Numbered from the stretch's first letter, positions 30,913 to 41,391 are shown. The stretch is DNA of 46,379 nucleotides from an uncultured Synechococcaceae cyanobacterium (GCA_903907855.1 CAIVPT010000089.1:1-46379); one strand, 5' to 3'. The notes: generated from the letters alone by a model not told the origin. Program-made: numbers and translations.

Positions 30913-31352
30913 TCAAGATGGGGACGGAAGACTTGCCGCCACATCCGAGAGCCGCACCACCAAGGTGTTGGCATCCAGGGGCGAGGGCTCAAAGCCCAGA
31001 TGAAGGTAGAACTCTCGGGCGTAGGCAGAGGCGGCGTGGACCACAATCCCGCCCACGCCGATCTGTTGGCTGGCCTGAAGCACCCGCTCAAAGGCATCAG
31101 CCAGCAGCGCACGGCCAACGCCCTGGCCCTGAACGGTGCGGCACACAGCCAGACGAGCCAGCACGATCACCGGGATCGGATCGGGCATGTTGCGCCGAAA
31201 GCGGCCGGGGGTGGAGGCCACCCCAAAGGTGCGTGTTGCCCCGCTCCGCTGATGGCTCAGGGAACGGCGCTGGAGCCAGTGGTTGAGGCTGACGTCGCCG
31301 CAATCAAAGTCGCCGTTGGCATGGTGAGCGGCGAGGGACTGGGAGAGGCCAT
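30913..31352 (-). pseudogene. TacT-like GNAT toxin, decayed
   Basis: The frame contains FDCGDVSLNHWLQRRSL, RSGATRTFGV, then NMPDPIPVIVLARLAV, the acetyl-CoA loop QGQGVGRALLADAF and the C-terminal FYLHLGFEPSPLDANTL. This is the layout of TacT-type toxins that acetylate aminoacyl-tRNA. Two defects are visible. The expected start (ATG at 31352, MASPSP) is out of frame with the body unless one base is added near 31340. About 20 residues expected between ..RTFGVAS and the RFRRNMPDP segment (the strand that usually reads GYY.LAAG) are missing. It is therefore probably inactive. The antitoxin relic lies immediately upstream and overlaps it. Confidence 0.65.
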
Positions 31353-31593
31353 GGTGCTCTGGAGGCGCGAGCTGGGATTGGGGGGGGCATCGAGCAGGCG
31401 GCGAAACGCCTCGTACGGCTCGGAAGCCACGCTGCACCAGACCTGTTCCACCAGCAGCTCCTGGGCCGCAACACGGGCGGCCTGCAGCACGAAGTCGGTG
31501 CGGGTGAGACCGGAGGCGCTGACGGCGCGATCGATCAAGTCCTGATCTTCAGGAGAAACCCGCAGGTTCCAGCTCTGACGGGGGGGTAGTCAT
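31257..31593 (-). pseudogene. TacA-like DUF1778 antitoxin, frameshifted
   Basis: The recognisable ribbon-helix-helix antitoxin reads SWNLRVSPEDQDLIDRAV, SGLTRTDFVLQAARVAAQ and PYEAFRRLLDAPPNPS. From the ATG at 31593 (MTTP) the frame is lost in a run of seven C (minus strand; G7 at 31580-31586 on plus); with six C it would read straight into the domain. The C-terminus runs on past its expected stop into toxin sequence in a different frame, ending at 31257. Either the locus is dying or the tract is an indel hot spot or assembly error. Confidence 0.65.
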
Positions 31594-31630
31594 GGCAGGA
31601 GACCGGATCCACTCCAACCTCAGCCACCTT

Positions 31631-31647
31631 GGCAGACAGTGTCTACC
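31631..31647. promoter_or_regulatory. Possible antitoxin operator palindrome
   Basis: The sequence ggcagacagtgtctacc is an imperfect 17-bp palindrome (perfect core agaca-g-tgtct), 38 bp upstream of the antitoxin start. Ribbon-helix-helix antitoxins usually bind such sites to autoregulate. Position and symmetry are seen; function is inference. Confidence 0.3.
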
Positions 31648-31772
31648 TGCTCCACATTGACGACAGAGCCAGCAACGTCAAGGGAGAACTGGGGACTCCT
31701 GAAAAAGCGACGAGCCAACCACGGACGATTGCATGCCGAAATCACAGGGTAGGTGGCTCATCACCACGGTCA

Positions 31773-32510
31773 TCCACAAAGCAGCAATTCAGCTGATTCA
31801 AGCCCGAAGATCTCCTTGAGCGCCATCCAGAGGCTCACCCGACCATGTCCAGCATTAGACCAGAACAGAATAGTGACAAAAAAGAGGCGGAGGAGCCTCG
31901 GAATCTTGTCGGCGCACATCACCAAAAACGCCATTGAGGTCGTCGTCTCGGCTCCCTTCGCCAGACGAGCCATCATCAACGGAAAGAATACTTCCGTTTC
32001 CCTGAACCAATGCAGCCTTCCACTTCATTTCGTCTGCGCAGGTCGGCACGGAGTTGCTTCTTATGAGCGGCACTAACCTCTGGATCTCGCGGCGGCCTGC
32101 CCAGCCGCTTGCCGGATAGGCGGATGTTGTTCCTCGTGCAGAAGTGTCGATTGGTAGCGTTGATGTAAATGCAGTCGGCGCAGATTCGCCCTGGATAGCA
32201 CCCATGCTCTAGCTTATACTTCTTTGCTTGCGCGATCAGATCCTCGGATTCATTGTAGGGGTCCCAGCTGATCCTGTGCAGAAACAAACCCATTGCGCAC
32301 GGACACACTAATCTTGGCCCCAAACTCCACAGCAGCTCTCGCCTTGCCACGAACGGTGGGACGAATGTGCTTCTGAACCAAGTTGAGGATCCGATTGGGC
32401 ATGCTGCGCGTCTTGGCGTACATCAGAATGCTCTGTTGGCGGTGCAGCTCGCTGATCACGAGAAGTTTGTGCCACCAATGGATCTTCAGCGCCGAAAGGC
32501 CTGCACCAGG
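31773..32510 (-). mobile_element. IS5-family transposase relic
   Basis: Successive minus-strand frames join into one transposase. Near 32460-32250 it reads LLVISELHRQQ and VRGKARAAVEFGAKISVSV. Near 32290-31985 it reads FLHRISWDPYNESEDLIAQA, CADCIYINATNRHFC, RLSGKRLGRPPRDPE and NEVEGCIGSGKRKYS. From 31979 it continues MMMARLAKGAETT and LVMCADKIPRLLRLFF. At least two frameshifts break it, and the N-terminal third is absent. A short shared string gactcct occurs near both outer sides (plus strand 31694, minus strand 32610), possibly terminal-repeat remnants. It is not able to encode an active enzyme. Confidence 0.75.
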
Positions 32511-32703
32511 GCCGCGTCCCTTTGCGTGGTGTAAATCCGGAGGCCCGACTGCCCTGATCAGAGAGTGAACAGGGTGGAATGACGAGCTGTCATTCCCGAG
32601 GTGAGGAGTCGCCTCGTTTATTCACCTTGCATGGTGAGGGATGACCTGTCAAGGGATTCGTCCCAGAGCGATCTGGTGGAGGCTGTCAGCCGACATCGAA
32701 AAC
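32511..32703. other. Spacer between IS relics with a hairpin
   Basis: No gene is supported here. A perfect 8-bp stem (ggaatgac / gtcattcc, 32576-32596, loop gagct) and a smaller gagg...cctc stem just after it are visible; neither has a T tract. They could be the end structure of a mobile element. Confidence 0.35.
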
Positions 32704-32718
32704 TGAGGTGGGTGCCTT

Positions 32719-33165
32719 TTACTGGACAGTTTCAGCCCCTGACATCGTTAACCTCGGGCGAGAGGAACATGGTTCGATATCAGTATAGACCTCATGGGGA
32801 GTTCTGCCTCCCAGCCATCGCTATAGGCGCGTAGATAGACCTCCTCGTACTTGACCATGTCAAGGCTATTGTCGCGCTTCCAGCTAAGCACGTGCGAGAT
32901 GAGAGGATCCACGATCACCACCAGAATAAAAAACCCTTTGATAGCGGAAAGTAGACACTACAAGTAGCCCACACCTGCTCAACAGAGCATAAAGTTTCAC
33001 ACGCGCTCAAGGCTGATCGAGATCCCATCATTAGCCTGGTTGGCTACCATCCGGCAACTCCCTCAGCGAGAATCTTCCAAGTACAGAACATCGATCCTGG
33101 CCATAATCTGCAGCGTCGACCTCCGCACCGGTGTGTAGTGGGTACTACAGAGTGCCTCGAAGGAG
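32719..33165 (-). pseudogene. IS3 orfB (DDE transposase) relic
   Basis: Pieces in three frames appear in the order expected for OrfB: LQIMARIDVLYLED, GSCRMVANQANDGISISLERV, VEQVWATCSVYFPLSKGF, ILVVIVDPLISHVLSWK, MVKYEEVYLRAYSDGWEAE, then RTPHEVYTDIEPCSSRP ending TMSGAETVQ and a stop at 32719. Compared with intact IS3 transposases, the stretch holding the second and third DDE acidic residues (between SLD and VKYEEVY) is deleted, as is the segment before RTPHEVY. It is inactive. Confidence 0.7.
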
Positions 33166-33180
33166 ACTCAGCAGCGCACA

Positions 33181-33448
33181 TTGGCGGCTGACGCTGAGCT
33201 AGGGGAGGTCGTGACGACCGGCTTGCGAAGGCCACGAGCATCAGACCCGATCTGCTGGAACAGCTCCATATCCTTGGCCTTCCCGTCAGCATTATTCTTG
33301 ACCATGATACTCCTGGTGAACAGCTTTCTGGCACCATCAAGGAGCTACCGGGCTTCCACTGGCTCAGCTGGATCGCCTTGCAGCCACTGATCGCCTCCAT
33401 TGCGACTCTGGCCTTGAACTTGGGACTGTGGGTGCGTCGCTTACTCAT
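33181..33448 (-). pseudogene. IS3 orfA (HTH) relic
   Basis: The ATG at 33448 begins MSKRRTHSPKFKARVAMEAI, the unmistakable start of IS3 OrfA helix-turn-helix proteins. The frame then skips about a dozen residues (KAIQ joins LSQWKPG) and shifts; ELFQQIG is found in an adjacent frame. It is inactive. Confidence 0.75.
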
Positions 33449-33557
33449 CGGTAGGAGCCCCGGTACAGGGGTGGACCCAGGCCAGCTCAGATGTGTGGGG
33501 GTTCGCGCAGGTGAGCAGCCTGGCCAGGCTGGTGGCTTTTCTGCCCCGCCGGCTTGA

Positions 33558-34592
33558 CTACTCAGAATCCCTGCGGTGTTGATGGGAAGTCCCGCCATGA
33601 GTTACCACAGCGATCAGGCCCACGCTGAGGACCCAGATGAAATATTGGCCGAACACGACCGGACTGAACTGCACAAATAGAAGCAGAACCATCACAGCCG
33701 CCGTCCAGAAGCCGAGCCGCTCCTTGGCCTGGGCCAGCAGGGTGAACAGCAACAGGGCCAGCAACAGCACCCTGCTGCCATCGGCGCTAGCAAGGAGCAG
33801 CGGACTGCCGGTCGCGACCCCGTGATCAGCTGCTTCGCGGCTCAGGGAGAACACCATGCTGAGCAGGAAGCCATCGGCCGCCTGAAACAGGAATGGCATC
33901 GAGAGGAGTGCCGGCAGGCCCAGGGCCAGAAGGCTGTAGCGCAGCAGGCTGCCCATAGGCCGCCGTTCGGTCGGGGCGGCGCTGGCGCTGAGTCGGGCCA
34001 GCTCGATCAGGAAACAGGGCAGCAGCAGAATGCCCAGGTGTTTAAGACTCAGCGACAGGCCGAACAGCAGGGCTGAGACAACAGGCCGACGGCGGAGCAG
34101 CAGACCTGCAAGAAGCAGGGGCAGGATCGCCGCAAAATCGAGCTGCTGCACCTCGATGATGTATGCACTCCAGCGGCCGAGCAGCACCAGCGTGAGCGCC
34201 ACCAGGCCAGCGACGGGCCTGCTATGCCGGCGATAGACCACCAGAATCAGCAGACCAAGGGCAAGGTGGCAAGCGAGGGTGATCAGCCGCCACACCGGCA
34301 GAAACTGGGGGAAGCTCTCGAAGCCGAGACGATCGAGAAACGCCACCAGCAGATAACTCAGGGGCAGATAGGTGGGGTAGTTCTGGTTCTCCCGCAATGA
34401 CTGGCCAACGATGCGCGCGTAGGGGCTATGGCCCTGCGCCACCCGTTGGCCCTCTTCCCACACGTTGTAGAGATCGCCACCCACCAGCGCATCGGGGCCA
34501 GCGACACTCCAGAGCCAATGGGTGGCCGCAGCGGCAAGAAAAACTGCCAAAACCAGGCCCAGGCCGATCGCGCGCAAGCTGGGCCGCATCAA
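33558..34592 (-). CDS. Polytopic membrane glycosyltransferase-like protein (GT87/DUF2029 type)
   Basis: 344 residues with about nine hydrophobic helices. After the first helix comes a periplasmic-type loop GGDLYNVWEEGQRVAQGHSPYA, whose Asp followed by a Tyr/Trp-rich stretch recalls GT87/GT-C polyprenyl-phosphate-mannose transferases (DUF2029). A second characteristic piece is LSLKHLGILLLPCFLIELARL (Lys-His in a helix start). This suggests a GT-C enzyme using a lipid-linked sugar, but the fold call is from pattern only. It begins 31 bp downstream of the icd stop on the same strand, so it may be cotranscribed with icd. Confidence 0.6.
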   Translation of the reverse strand: MMRPSLRAIGLGLVLAVFLAAAATHWLWSVAGPDALVGGDLYNVWEEGQRVAQGHSPYARIVGQSLRENQNYPTYLPLSYLLVAFLDRLGFESFPQFLPVWRLITLACHLALGLLILVVYRRHSRPVAGLVALTLVLLGRWSAYIIEVQQLDFAAILPLLLAGLLLRRRPVVSALLFGLSLSLKHLGILLLPCFLIELARLSASAAPTERRPMGSLLRYSLLALGLPALLSMPFLFQAADGFLLSMVFSLSREAADHGVATGSPLLLASADGSRVLLLALLLFTLLAQAKERLGFWTAAVMVLLLFVQFSPVVFGQYFIWVLSVGLIAVVTHGGTSHQHRRDSE

Positions 34593-34623
34593 GGGGCCGC
34601 GGGACCTGACTGAGCCAACCGGC

Positions 34624-36054
<1,431 letters not shown>

Positions 36055-36156
36055 GGAATCGGGGGCGGCCCTGGGGCATCGGGCTTGCGTGGGGCGAAGG
36101 CTAGGCCTGCGGCGGGTCTCGGAAGGTTTGCCGGGATCAGCGGCCAGGCCCCTCGA

Positions 36157-36196
36157 TGTGCTGGGGTCGGGCGGGTCTGTGCTGGGGTCGGGCGGG
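36157..36196. repeat. Direct repeat in the icd upstream region
   Basis: Two 19-bp copies of tgtgctggggtcgggcggg (36157-36175 and 36178-36196) lie 21 bp apart, two helical turns, about 100-140 bp upstream of the icd start. They could be protein-binding sites or simple slippage. Confidence 0.5.
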
Positions 36197-36256
36197 GTTC
36201 GCTGGCATCCGCCCACCTTGGCTTGCCGCCTCCGATTCCATCAGCAGGATGGGGGC

Positions 36257-36748
36257 ATGAACGCCGCCGACCAGGCCCACAGCGTTGAGCTGGCCCAGGC
36301 CATCGCCACGGCCGTGACGTTGTTCCGCGGGCGCTTCCCCGCCTCCCGCGCCAACCTCACCCCCTGGCGCGACGATCCGCTCACCCGCGCCTTCGACGAG
36401 CGCGAGTTGCTGGATCTCTCCTTCCACTTCCCGGGCTGGAGCCCCCGCCTGCAGTGCCGCTCCCTGCTCGTGCAGCTGCGGCTGGAGCGGCCCCCGGTCG
36501 GCGCAGGAGCTGGGGGCGGCCCGCCCCGGTTGCTGGGGGTGCTGATCCGCGGCCTCACCTACGAATCGGCCTCGGAGCGCTGGCGGCTGGCCACCGTGGG
36601 CGACTGGCAACCCTCCGGCAGCCACCTGCCGCATCCGGAGGTGGCCGAGCAGCTGCAGGGGTTCTGCCGCGAGCTGTTCGCCCTCTTCCGCGGCGAGGCA
36701 CGCCCGCCGCTGGATCCTCCGGCCAACGGAGAGGAGCGGGCTGCGTAA
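36257..36748 (+). CDS. Unknown conserved-looking cyanobacterial protein
   Basis: 163 residues from the ATG at 36257 (MNAADQAHSVELAQAI). It is soluble and mixed alpha/beta, with FRGRFPASRANLTPWRDDPLTRAF reduced around a central LDLSFHFPGWSPRLQCRSLLVQL and a later GLTYESASERWRLATVGDW. A glycine-rich insertion at ~85 separates two halves. The function is not recognised. It is followed at 78 bp by heme oxygenase and could share its transcript. Confidence 0.6.
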   Translation: MNAADQAHSVELAQAIATAVTLFRGRFPASRANLTPWRDDPLTRAFDERELLDLSFHFPGWSPRLQCRSLLVQLRLERPPVGAGAGGGPPRLLGVLIRGLTYESASERWRLATVGDWQPSGSHLPHPEVAEQLQGFCRELFALFRGEARPPLDPPANGEERAA

Positions 36749-36825
36749 CCCTTCGCAACCTTGACGGCACAGGCGGGAAGGGGGCCCTTACCTTGATCCC
36801 TCAGCCCGTGCCCACCCCAGGACCG

Positions 36826-37539
36826 ATGCCCGTCGCTCTCGCCTCCCAGCTGCGTGAGGGAACCAAGAAGGCCCACACCATGGCCGAGAACACCGGTTTC
36901 GTGAGCTGCTTCCTCAAGGGGGTGGTCGACAAGGTGAGTTACCGCACCTTGGTGGCCGACCTCTGGCACGTCTACAGCGCCATGGAAGAGGAGATCGGCC
37001 GCCTGGCCGACCACCCGGTGGTGGGGCCGATCGCCTTCCCCGAGCTCAACCGGCGTGAATCCCTGGAGCAGGATCTGGCCTTCTACTTCGGGGCCGACTG
37101 GCGCGCCCAGGCCAGCGCCACCCCCGGCGCCCGCGACTACGTCGCACGCATCCGCCAGGTGGCCCAGGAGGCCCCCGAGCTGCTGGTGGGCCACCACTAC
37201 ACCCGCTACATCGGCGACCTCTCCGGCGGCCAGATCCTCAAGAACATCGCCCAGAAGGCGATGAACCTGGGCGAGCACGACGGCCTGCGCTTCTACGAGT
37301 TCGACACCATCCCCGACGAAAAGGGCTTCAAGACCAACTACCGCGCCACCCTCGACGCCCTGCCGATCGACCAGGCCACCGCCGACCGGATCGTGGAGGA
37401 GGCCAACCAGGCCTTCCACTGCAACATGAAGATGTTCCAGGAGCTGGAGGGCAACCTGGTGGCCGCCATCGGCAAGGTGCTCTTCGGCTTCCTCACCCGC
37501 CGCCAGCGCACCGGCAGCACCGAAACCGTCGCCGCCTGA
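36826..37539 (+). CDS. ho1: Heme oxygenase (biliverdin-producing)
   Basis: Heme oxygenase opens heme to biliverdin IX-alpha, the first step to phycocyanobilin, using reduced ferredoxin. 237 residues from the ATG at 36826. The proximal heme His is in EGTKKAHTMAEN; the distal helix is GDLSGGQILKNIAQKAM; NTGFVSCFLKGVVDK and the YRATLDALP segment are also typical. It is consistent with a phycobilisome-containing cyanobacterium. The stop is 41 bp before a glycosyltransferase gene. Confidence 0.97.
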   Translation: MPVALASQLREGTKKAHTMAENTGFVSCFLKGVVDKVSYRTLVADLWHVYSAMEEEIGRLADHPVVGPIAFPELNRRESLEQDLAFYFGADWRAQASATPGARDYVARIRQVAQEAPELLVGHHYTRYIGDLSGGQILKNIAQKAMNLGEHDGLRFYEFDTIPDEKGFKTNYRATLDALPIDQATADRIVEEANQAFHCNMKMFQELEGNLVAAIGKVLFGFLTRRQRTGSTETVAA

Positions 37540-37579
37540 GCCCCTGAGTTCCCCAGGCCTCAGCCCCGTTCGCTTCCTG

Positions 37580-38596
37580 GTGCCGGGCACCAGCGGCCGC
37601 TTCCGCTGCGGCGGATTGCTGGTGGAGCTGCAGACCGCACGGCTGGTGGGCCAGCTTCGCTCCAGCGAGGTGGTGACCTACCGCCAGCGGGAGCCGGGCA
37701 CCCCCTTTCTGGCCGATCTGCTGCGGCGCGAGCCCGCCCCGGGCGAGGCCCTCTGGGTGGTGAGCTGGGGCTTCGATGTGCCGCCGCTGCTGCGCCGCCT
37801 GCGGGGTCGGCCGGTGGCCTATCACGCCCACAGCAGCGGCTACGGCTTCGACCTGCCCGCCGGCGTGCCCGTGCTGGCGGTGAGCCGCAACACCCTCGGC
37901 TACTGGGGGGATCGGGCCCCCCGCAACCCCCTGTTCCTCGTACCCAATGCCCTGGAGCCGATGTGGCTGGAGCGGGGCGATCGCGGTGCGGGCGTCACAG
38001 CCGCCGGCCCACGCCGGCCGATCGATGTGCTCGTGCAGAAGCGCAAGAGCAGCCGCTACGTGCTCGAGCGCCTCGTGCCGGAGCTGCGCCGCGCCGGCCT
38101 GCGGGTGGAGGTGCAGAGCGGCTGGGTCGACGACCTGGTGGACCTGTTCAACAGCGCCACGGTGGTGCTCTACGACTCGGCCGACTACTGGCGGGGCCGG
38201 GGCGTGAGCGAGGGCTTCGGGCTGCCGCCCCTGGAGGCCCTGGCCTGCGGCTGTGTGGTGTTCAGCAGCCTCAACCACGCCCTGGCCGACAGCCTCGATC
38301 CCGGCCTGGTGGGCCACCAGATCGGTTGCGGCACCCTGGCGGGCGACGTGCAACGGATCCGCGCCGCCGTGGCCGATCCCGGCGCCTGGCGCGCTCCGCC
38401 GGAGCGGCTCACCCCCTTGCTGGAGGCCTGCGCGGAGCCGGTGCTGCAGGAGCGCTGGCGCGGGGCCCTGCAGGCGATCGACGACCACTGGCGCCAGCGG
38501 CGCAGCGGCGAACCGGCGCTGCGCAGCGCCCCGTTGTGGTGGCTGCGCACCGCCCCGCTGCGGGGGCGGCTCAGGCGCTGTCTGGCCCGGGGATGA
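37580..38596 (+). CDS. GT-B glycosyltransferase (GT4-like)
   Basis: About 338 residues from the GTG at 37580; homology appears to reach a few codons further (SPVRFLVPGTSGRFRCGG), so the true start could be a non-ATG codon upstream. The donor-binding motif SEGFGLPPLEALACGC is the GT1/GT4 family E-x7-E signature. Other features are WGFDVPPLLRRLRG, AYHAHSSGYGF and VSRNTLGYWGDRAP. It is cytosolic, transferring a sugar to a surface glycan or lipid; donor unknown. It lies 31 bp upstream of an ABC exporter, with kdsA and kdsC beyond, so it is likely part of a polysaccharide operon. Confidence 0.82.
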   Translation: MPGTSGRFRCGGLLVELQTARLVGQLRSSEVVTYRQREPGTPFLADLLRREPAPGEALWVVSWGFDVPPLLRRLRGRPVAYHAHSSGYGFDLPAGVPVLAVSRNTLGYWGDRAPRNPLFLVPNALEPMWLERGDRGAGVTAAGPRRPIDVLVQKRKSSRYVLERLVPELRRAGLRVEVQSGWVDDLVDLFNSATVVLYDSADYWRGRGVSEGFGLPPLEALACGCVVFSSLNHALADSLDPGLVGHQIGCGTLAGDVQRIRAAVADPGAWRAPPERLTPLLEACAEPVLQERWRGALQAIDDHWRQRRSGEPALRSAPLWWLRTAPLRGRLRRCLARG

Positions 38597-38626
38597 AGCG
38601 GCGGCGGTTTCCCATAGCGTGAGCCC

Positions 38627-40492
38627 ATGGGTGCACGACCAGCCGTACTCCGACCCCTCTCCTGGATCCTTCCCCGGAGCCGCACCGCGCGCCAGCTGCG
38701 GGCACTCCTGGCCCATCTGCCGCCCGAGCGGATCCAGCAGCTGCGGCGCGTGGTGGCCTTCTCCTTGATACCGGGCATCATCGATCTGGCCTCGGTGGCC
38801 GTGATCGCCCGGCTGATGGGTTCGCTGGTGGGCTCCGATCTGGAGGATCGCCTGCCGGGCGTGAAGGTGTTCGGCGGCAACGCGGCCGACCAGAGCCTCT
38901 GGCTGATTCTGATTTTCGTGATCCTTTCCTGGATCGCTTCTTTTGGTAAGTTTGGCCTGCAATTTCTGCAGCAGCGGCTGACGGCCCGGATCTGGATTGA
39001 TCTCTCCAACATGATCCATGCGCGCGTTTTGGCGCAGGGCTACGAATACCACCTCTCGAAGAGCACCGCCAAGCTCTCCACGATGGTGCTCAGCCACATC
39101 AAGAAAACATCCAACTCGGTGGTGAATCCGCTGCTGAAGATGGTGGGCAGCATCTTCTCGATCGCCCTGCTCTCAATCGGCATTCTCGTGATCGGCCGCT
39201 GGTCAGCGGTGCTTCTGATCGCGGCGTTGGTTGGCTCCTATCTGGTGATCTCCCAGTTGATCACCCCCTATTTGCGCCATGCCTCCAAGCAGAAGATGCG
39301 CTTGGAGTCACGCACCACCCATATTCTGCTGGAATCGCTCGGATCCATCCGCGACATCAAGCTCACCGGCTCGGAGGATCACTTCCGGCAGGCCTTCGTA
39401 CGCACCGGCGAGAAGGCCAAAAGCCTCGCCTGGACCACCGAGCTGTTGCCCACCATCCCCCGGCTGCTGATCGAACCGCTCGGCATCACCCTGATCTTTG
39501 CGGTCGGCGCCGTACCGGCCCTGCTCAGCGGCGATCGCTCCGACATCCGCTCGATCCTTCCCTTCCTCGCCTCGCTGGCGGTGGCCGCCCTGCGGCTCAC
39601 ACCCCCCCTGCAGGAGTTCTTCGCCTCGATGAACCAGCTGCGCGGCGGCCTGCCGGTGATCGAGAACACCCTCGAATACCTGCGGCTCCCCCCCGGTGGC
39701 CCGGCGCTCGGCGACCCCGGCGTGCCCAGCCCCCAGGGGGTGTTTCCCAAGCGCACGATCGGCCTGCAGGACGTTTGGTATGCCTACCCCGGCGCCAGCG
39801 ACTGGGTGCTGCAGGGCATCGACCTGACGATCCCGGTGGGATCGCGCGTGGCCTTCGTGGGCACCACCGGCAGCGGCAAGACCACCACCGCCCAGATCCT
39901 GTTGTCCCTGCTCGAACCGGGCAAGGGCGCCCTCACCCTCGATGGCATCGCCGTTTCAGAGCAGGATGTGCCGGCCTGGCAGGCCTGTTGCTCCCAGGTG
40001 CCCCAGTTCATCAACCTGCTCGATGCCAGCGTTCTCGAGAACGTGGCCTTTGGCAAATATGAACACGAGATAGACCAGGATGCGGTCTGGAACGCCCTGG
40101 AGGCGGCCCAGTTGGCGGAATTTGTGGGCGAGCTGCCCTACGGCCTGCACACCCCGATCGGTGAGAACGGCCTGCAGCTCTCCGGCGGCCAGCGCCAGCG
40201 GCTGGCGTTGGCGCGTTCCTTCTACCGCGGCTCGGAGTTTCTGGTGCTGGATGAGGCCACCAGTGCCCTCGACAATCGCACCGAAAACGAAATCATCCAA
40301 TCCCTGGAAGTCATCGGTCGACGCTGTACCACGGTGGTGATCGCCCACCGCCTGTCTACGGTGATGCGCTGTGATCGCATCTATGAATTCGAGCGGGGTC
40401 GCATCAAGGCCTGGGGAAGCTTTGAAGAGCTGCAGCAACGCTCCGAAAGCTTCCGTGATCTCGCCTCGCTCGAGCGGCGCCTGGTGGGGTGA
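38627..40492 (+). CDS. ABC exporter (fused TMD-NBD, glycolipid-flippase-like)
   Basis: 621 residues: six membrane helices in the first ~330 (e.g. LIPGIIDLASVAVIARLMG, LWLILIFVILSWIASFGKFG), then an ABC domain with Walker A GTTGSGKTT, Q-loop CSQVPQ, signature LSGGQRQRLALAR, Walker B FLVLDEATSALD and H-loop IAHRLSTV. It acts as a homodimer. The plan resembles MsbA/PglK-type lipid-linked oligosaccharide flippases. The position between a glycosyltransferase and Kdo genes points to export of a glycan intermediate; the substrate is inference. Confidence 0.85.
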   Translation: MGARPAVLRPLSWILPRSRTARQLRALLAHLPPERIQQLRRVVAFSLIPGIIDLASVAVIARLMGSLVGSDLEDRLPGVKVFGGNAADQSLWLILIFVILSWIASFGKFGLQFLQQRLTARIWIDLSNMIHARVLAQGYEYHLSKSTAKLSTMVLSHIKKTSNSVVNPLLKMVGSIFSIALLSIGILVIGRWSAVLLIAALVGSYLVISQLITPYLRHASKQKMRLESRTTHILLESLGSIRDIKLTGSEDHFRQAFVRTGEKAKSLAWTTELLPTIPRLLIEPLGITLIFAVGAVPALLSGDRSDIRSILPFLASLAVAALRLTPPLQEFFASMNQLRGGLPVIENTLEYLRLPPGGPALGDPGVPSPQGVFPKRTIGLQDVWYAYPGASDWVLQGIDLTIPVGSRVAFVGTTGSGKTTTAQILLSLLEPGKGALTLDGIAVSEQDVPAWQACCSQVPQFINLLDASVLENVAFGKYEHEIDQDAVWNALEAAQLAEFVGELPYGLHTPIGENGLQLSGGQRQRLALARSFYRGSEFLVLDEATSALDNRTENEIIQSLEVIGRRCTTVVIAHRLSTVMRCDRIYEFERGRIKAWGSFEELQQRSESFRDLASLERRLVG

Positions 40493-40558
40493 ACGGCTAG
40501 CCGCCGGTGGCTTGAAGGGCGCTCTGTAGACTCGCACTCACGTTTTCCTCCGATCCAC

Positions 40559-41383
40559 ATGGAAGCCGCCGGCTCCGCCTTCACGCTGATCGCCGGCCCC
40601 TGCGTGATCGAAAACGAGGAGCTGGTCTTCACGATTGCTGAGCAGGTGCAGGCCATCTGCCAACGTCTTGGCATCGATTACATCTTCAAGGCCAGCTTCG
40701 ACAAGGCCAACCGCAGTTCCGGCCGCTCCTACCGCGGGCCGGGGGTGGCCGAAGGCTTAGCGGTGCTGGCGGAGGTGAAGCGCCGCTTCGGCCTGCGCGT
40801 GCTCACGGACATCCACGAAAGCCAGCAGGCGGCCCCGGTGGCCGAAGTGGTGGATGTGCTGCAGATCCCCGCCTTTCTCTGCCGCCAGAGCGATCTGCTG
40901 CTGGCCGCGGCCGAAGCCACCCGCGGCACCGACAAGGCGATCAACGTCAAGAAAGGGCAGTTCCTCGCCCCCTGGGACATGGCCCAGGTGGTGAGCAAAT
41001 TGCGCGATGCCGGAGCCGGCCAGGTGCTGCTCACCGAGCGGGGCAACAGCTTCGGCTACAACACGTTGGTGGTGGATTACCGCAGCCTGCCCCAGCTCCA
41101 CGACCTGGGCTGTCCGGTGATCTTCGACGCCACCCACTCGGTGCAGCAGCCCGGCGGCAGGGGCACATCCAGCGGCGGGCAGCGGGAATTCGTCGCCCCC
41201 CTGGCCCGGGCCGCGGTGGCCGTGGGCGTCGACGGCCTGTTCCTGGAGGTGCATCCCGATCCGGAGAACGCCCTCAGCGACGGTCCCAACATGGTGCCGC
41301 TGCATCGCCTGGAGGCCCTGCTCACCCAGCTGATGGCGATCCGCGCTCCCCTCGCCGCGGGCGCCGCGGTGAGCACCCTCTGA
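40559..41383 (+). CDS. kdsA: 3-deoxy-D-manno-octulosonate 8-phosphate synthase
   Basis: KdsA condenses arabinose-5-phosphate with PEP to Kdo-8-phosphate. 274 residues with [75 protein letters not shown] and [16 protein letters not shown], all class-typical. It is followed immediately by kdsC, giving the last two Kdo-specific steps before activation. kdsB and kdsD are not in the window. Confidence 0.96.
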   Translation: MEAAGSAFTLIAGPCVIENEELVFTIAEQVQAICQRLGIDYIFKASFDKANRSSGRSYRGPGVAEGLAVLAEVKRRFGLRVLTDIHESQQAAPVAEVVDVLQIPAFLCRQSDLLLAAAEATRGTDKAINVKKGQFLAPWDMAQVVSKLRDAGAGQVLLTERGNSFGYNTLVVDYRSLPQLHDLGCPVIFDATHSVQQPGGRGTSSGGQREFVAPLARAAVAVGVDGLFLEVHPDPENALSDGPNMVPLHRLEALLTQLMAIRAPLAAGAAVSTL

Positions 41384-41391
41384 GCCTGCCG

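Larger units (their letters stand above)
32704..33484 (-). mobile_element. Shrunken IS3-family element
   Basis: The outline of an IS3 element survives in about 780 bp; intact ones are usually 1.2-1.5 kb. The presumed left end on the minus strand begins TGGCCTGGGTCCACC at 33484, and the presumed right end, read inward on plus, begins TGAGGTGGGTGCC at 32704; they share TG...TGGGT. Between them lie orfA and orfB relics in the normal order with frameshifts and internal deletions. It sits 74 bp downstream of the GT87-like gene. Confidence 0.65.

Noticed and set aside
32601-32834. 77-codon plus-strand frame
   Set aside because: Lies antisense to IS3 orfB relic and intergenic sequence; no protein features.
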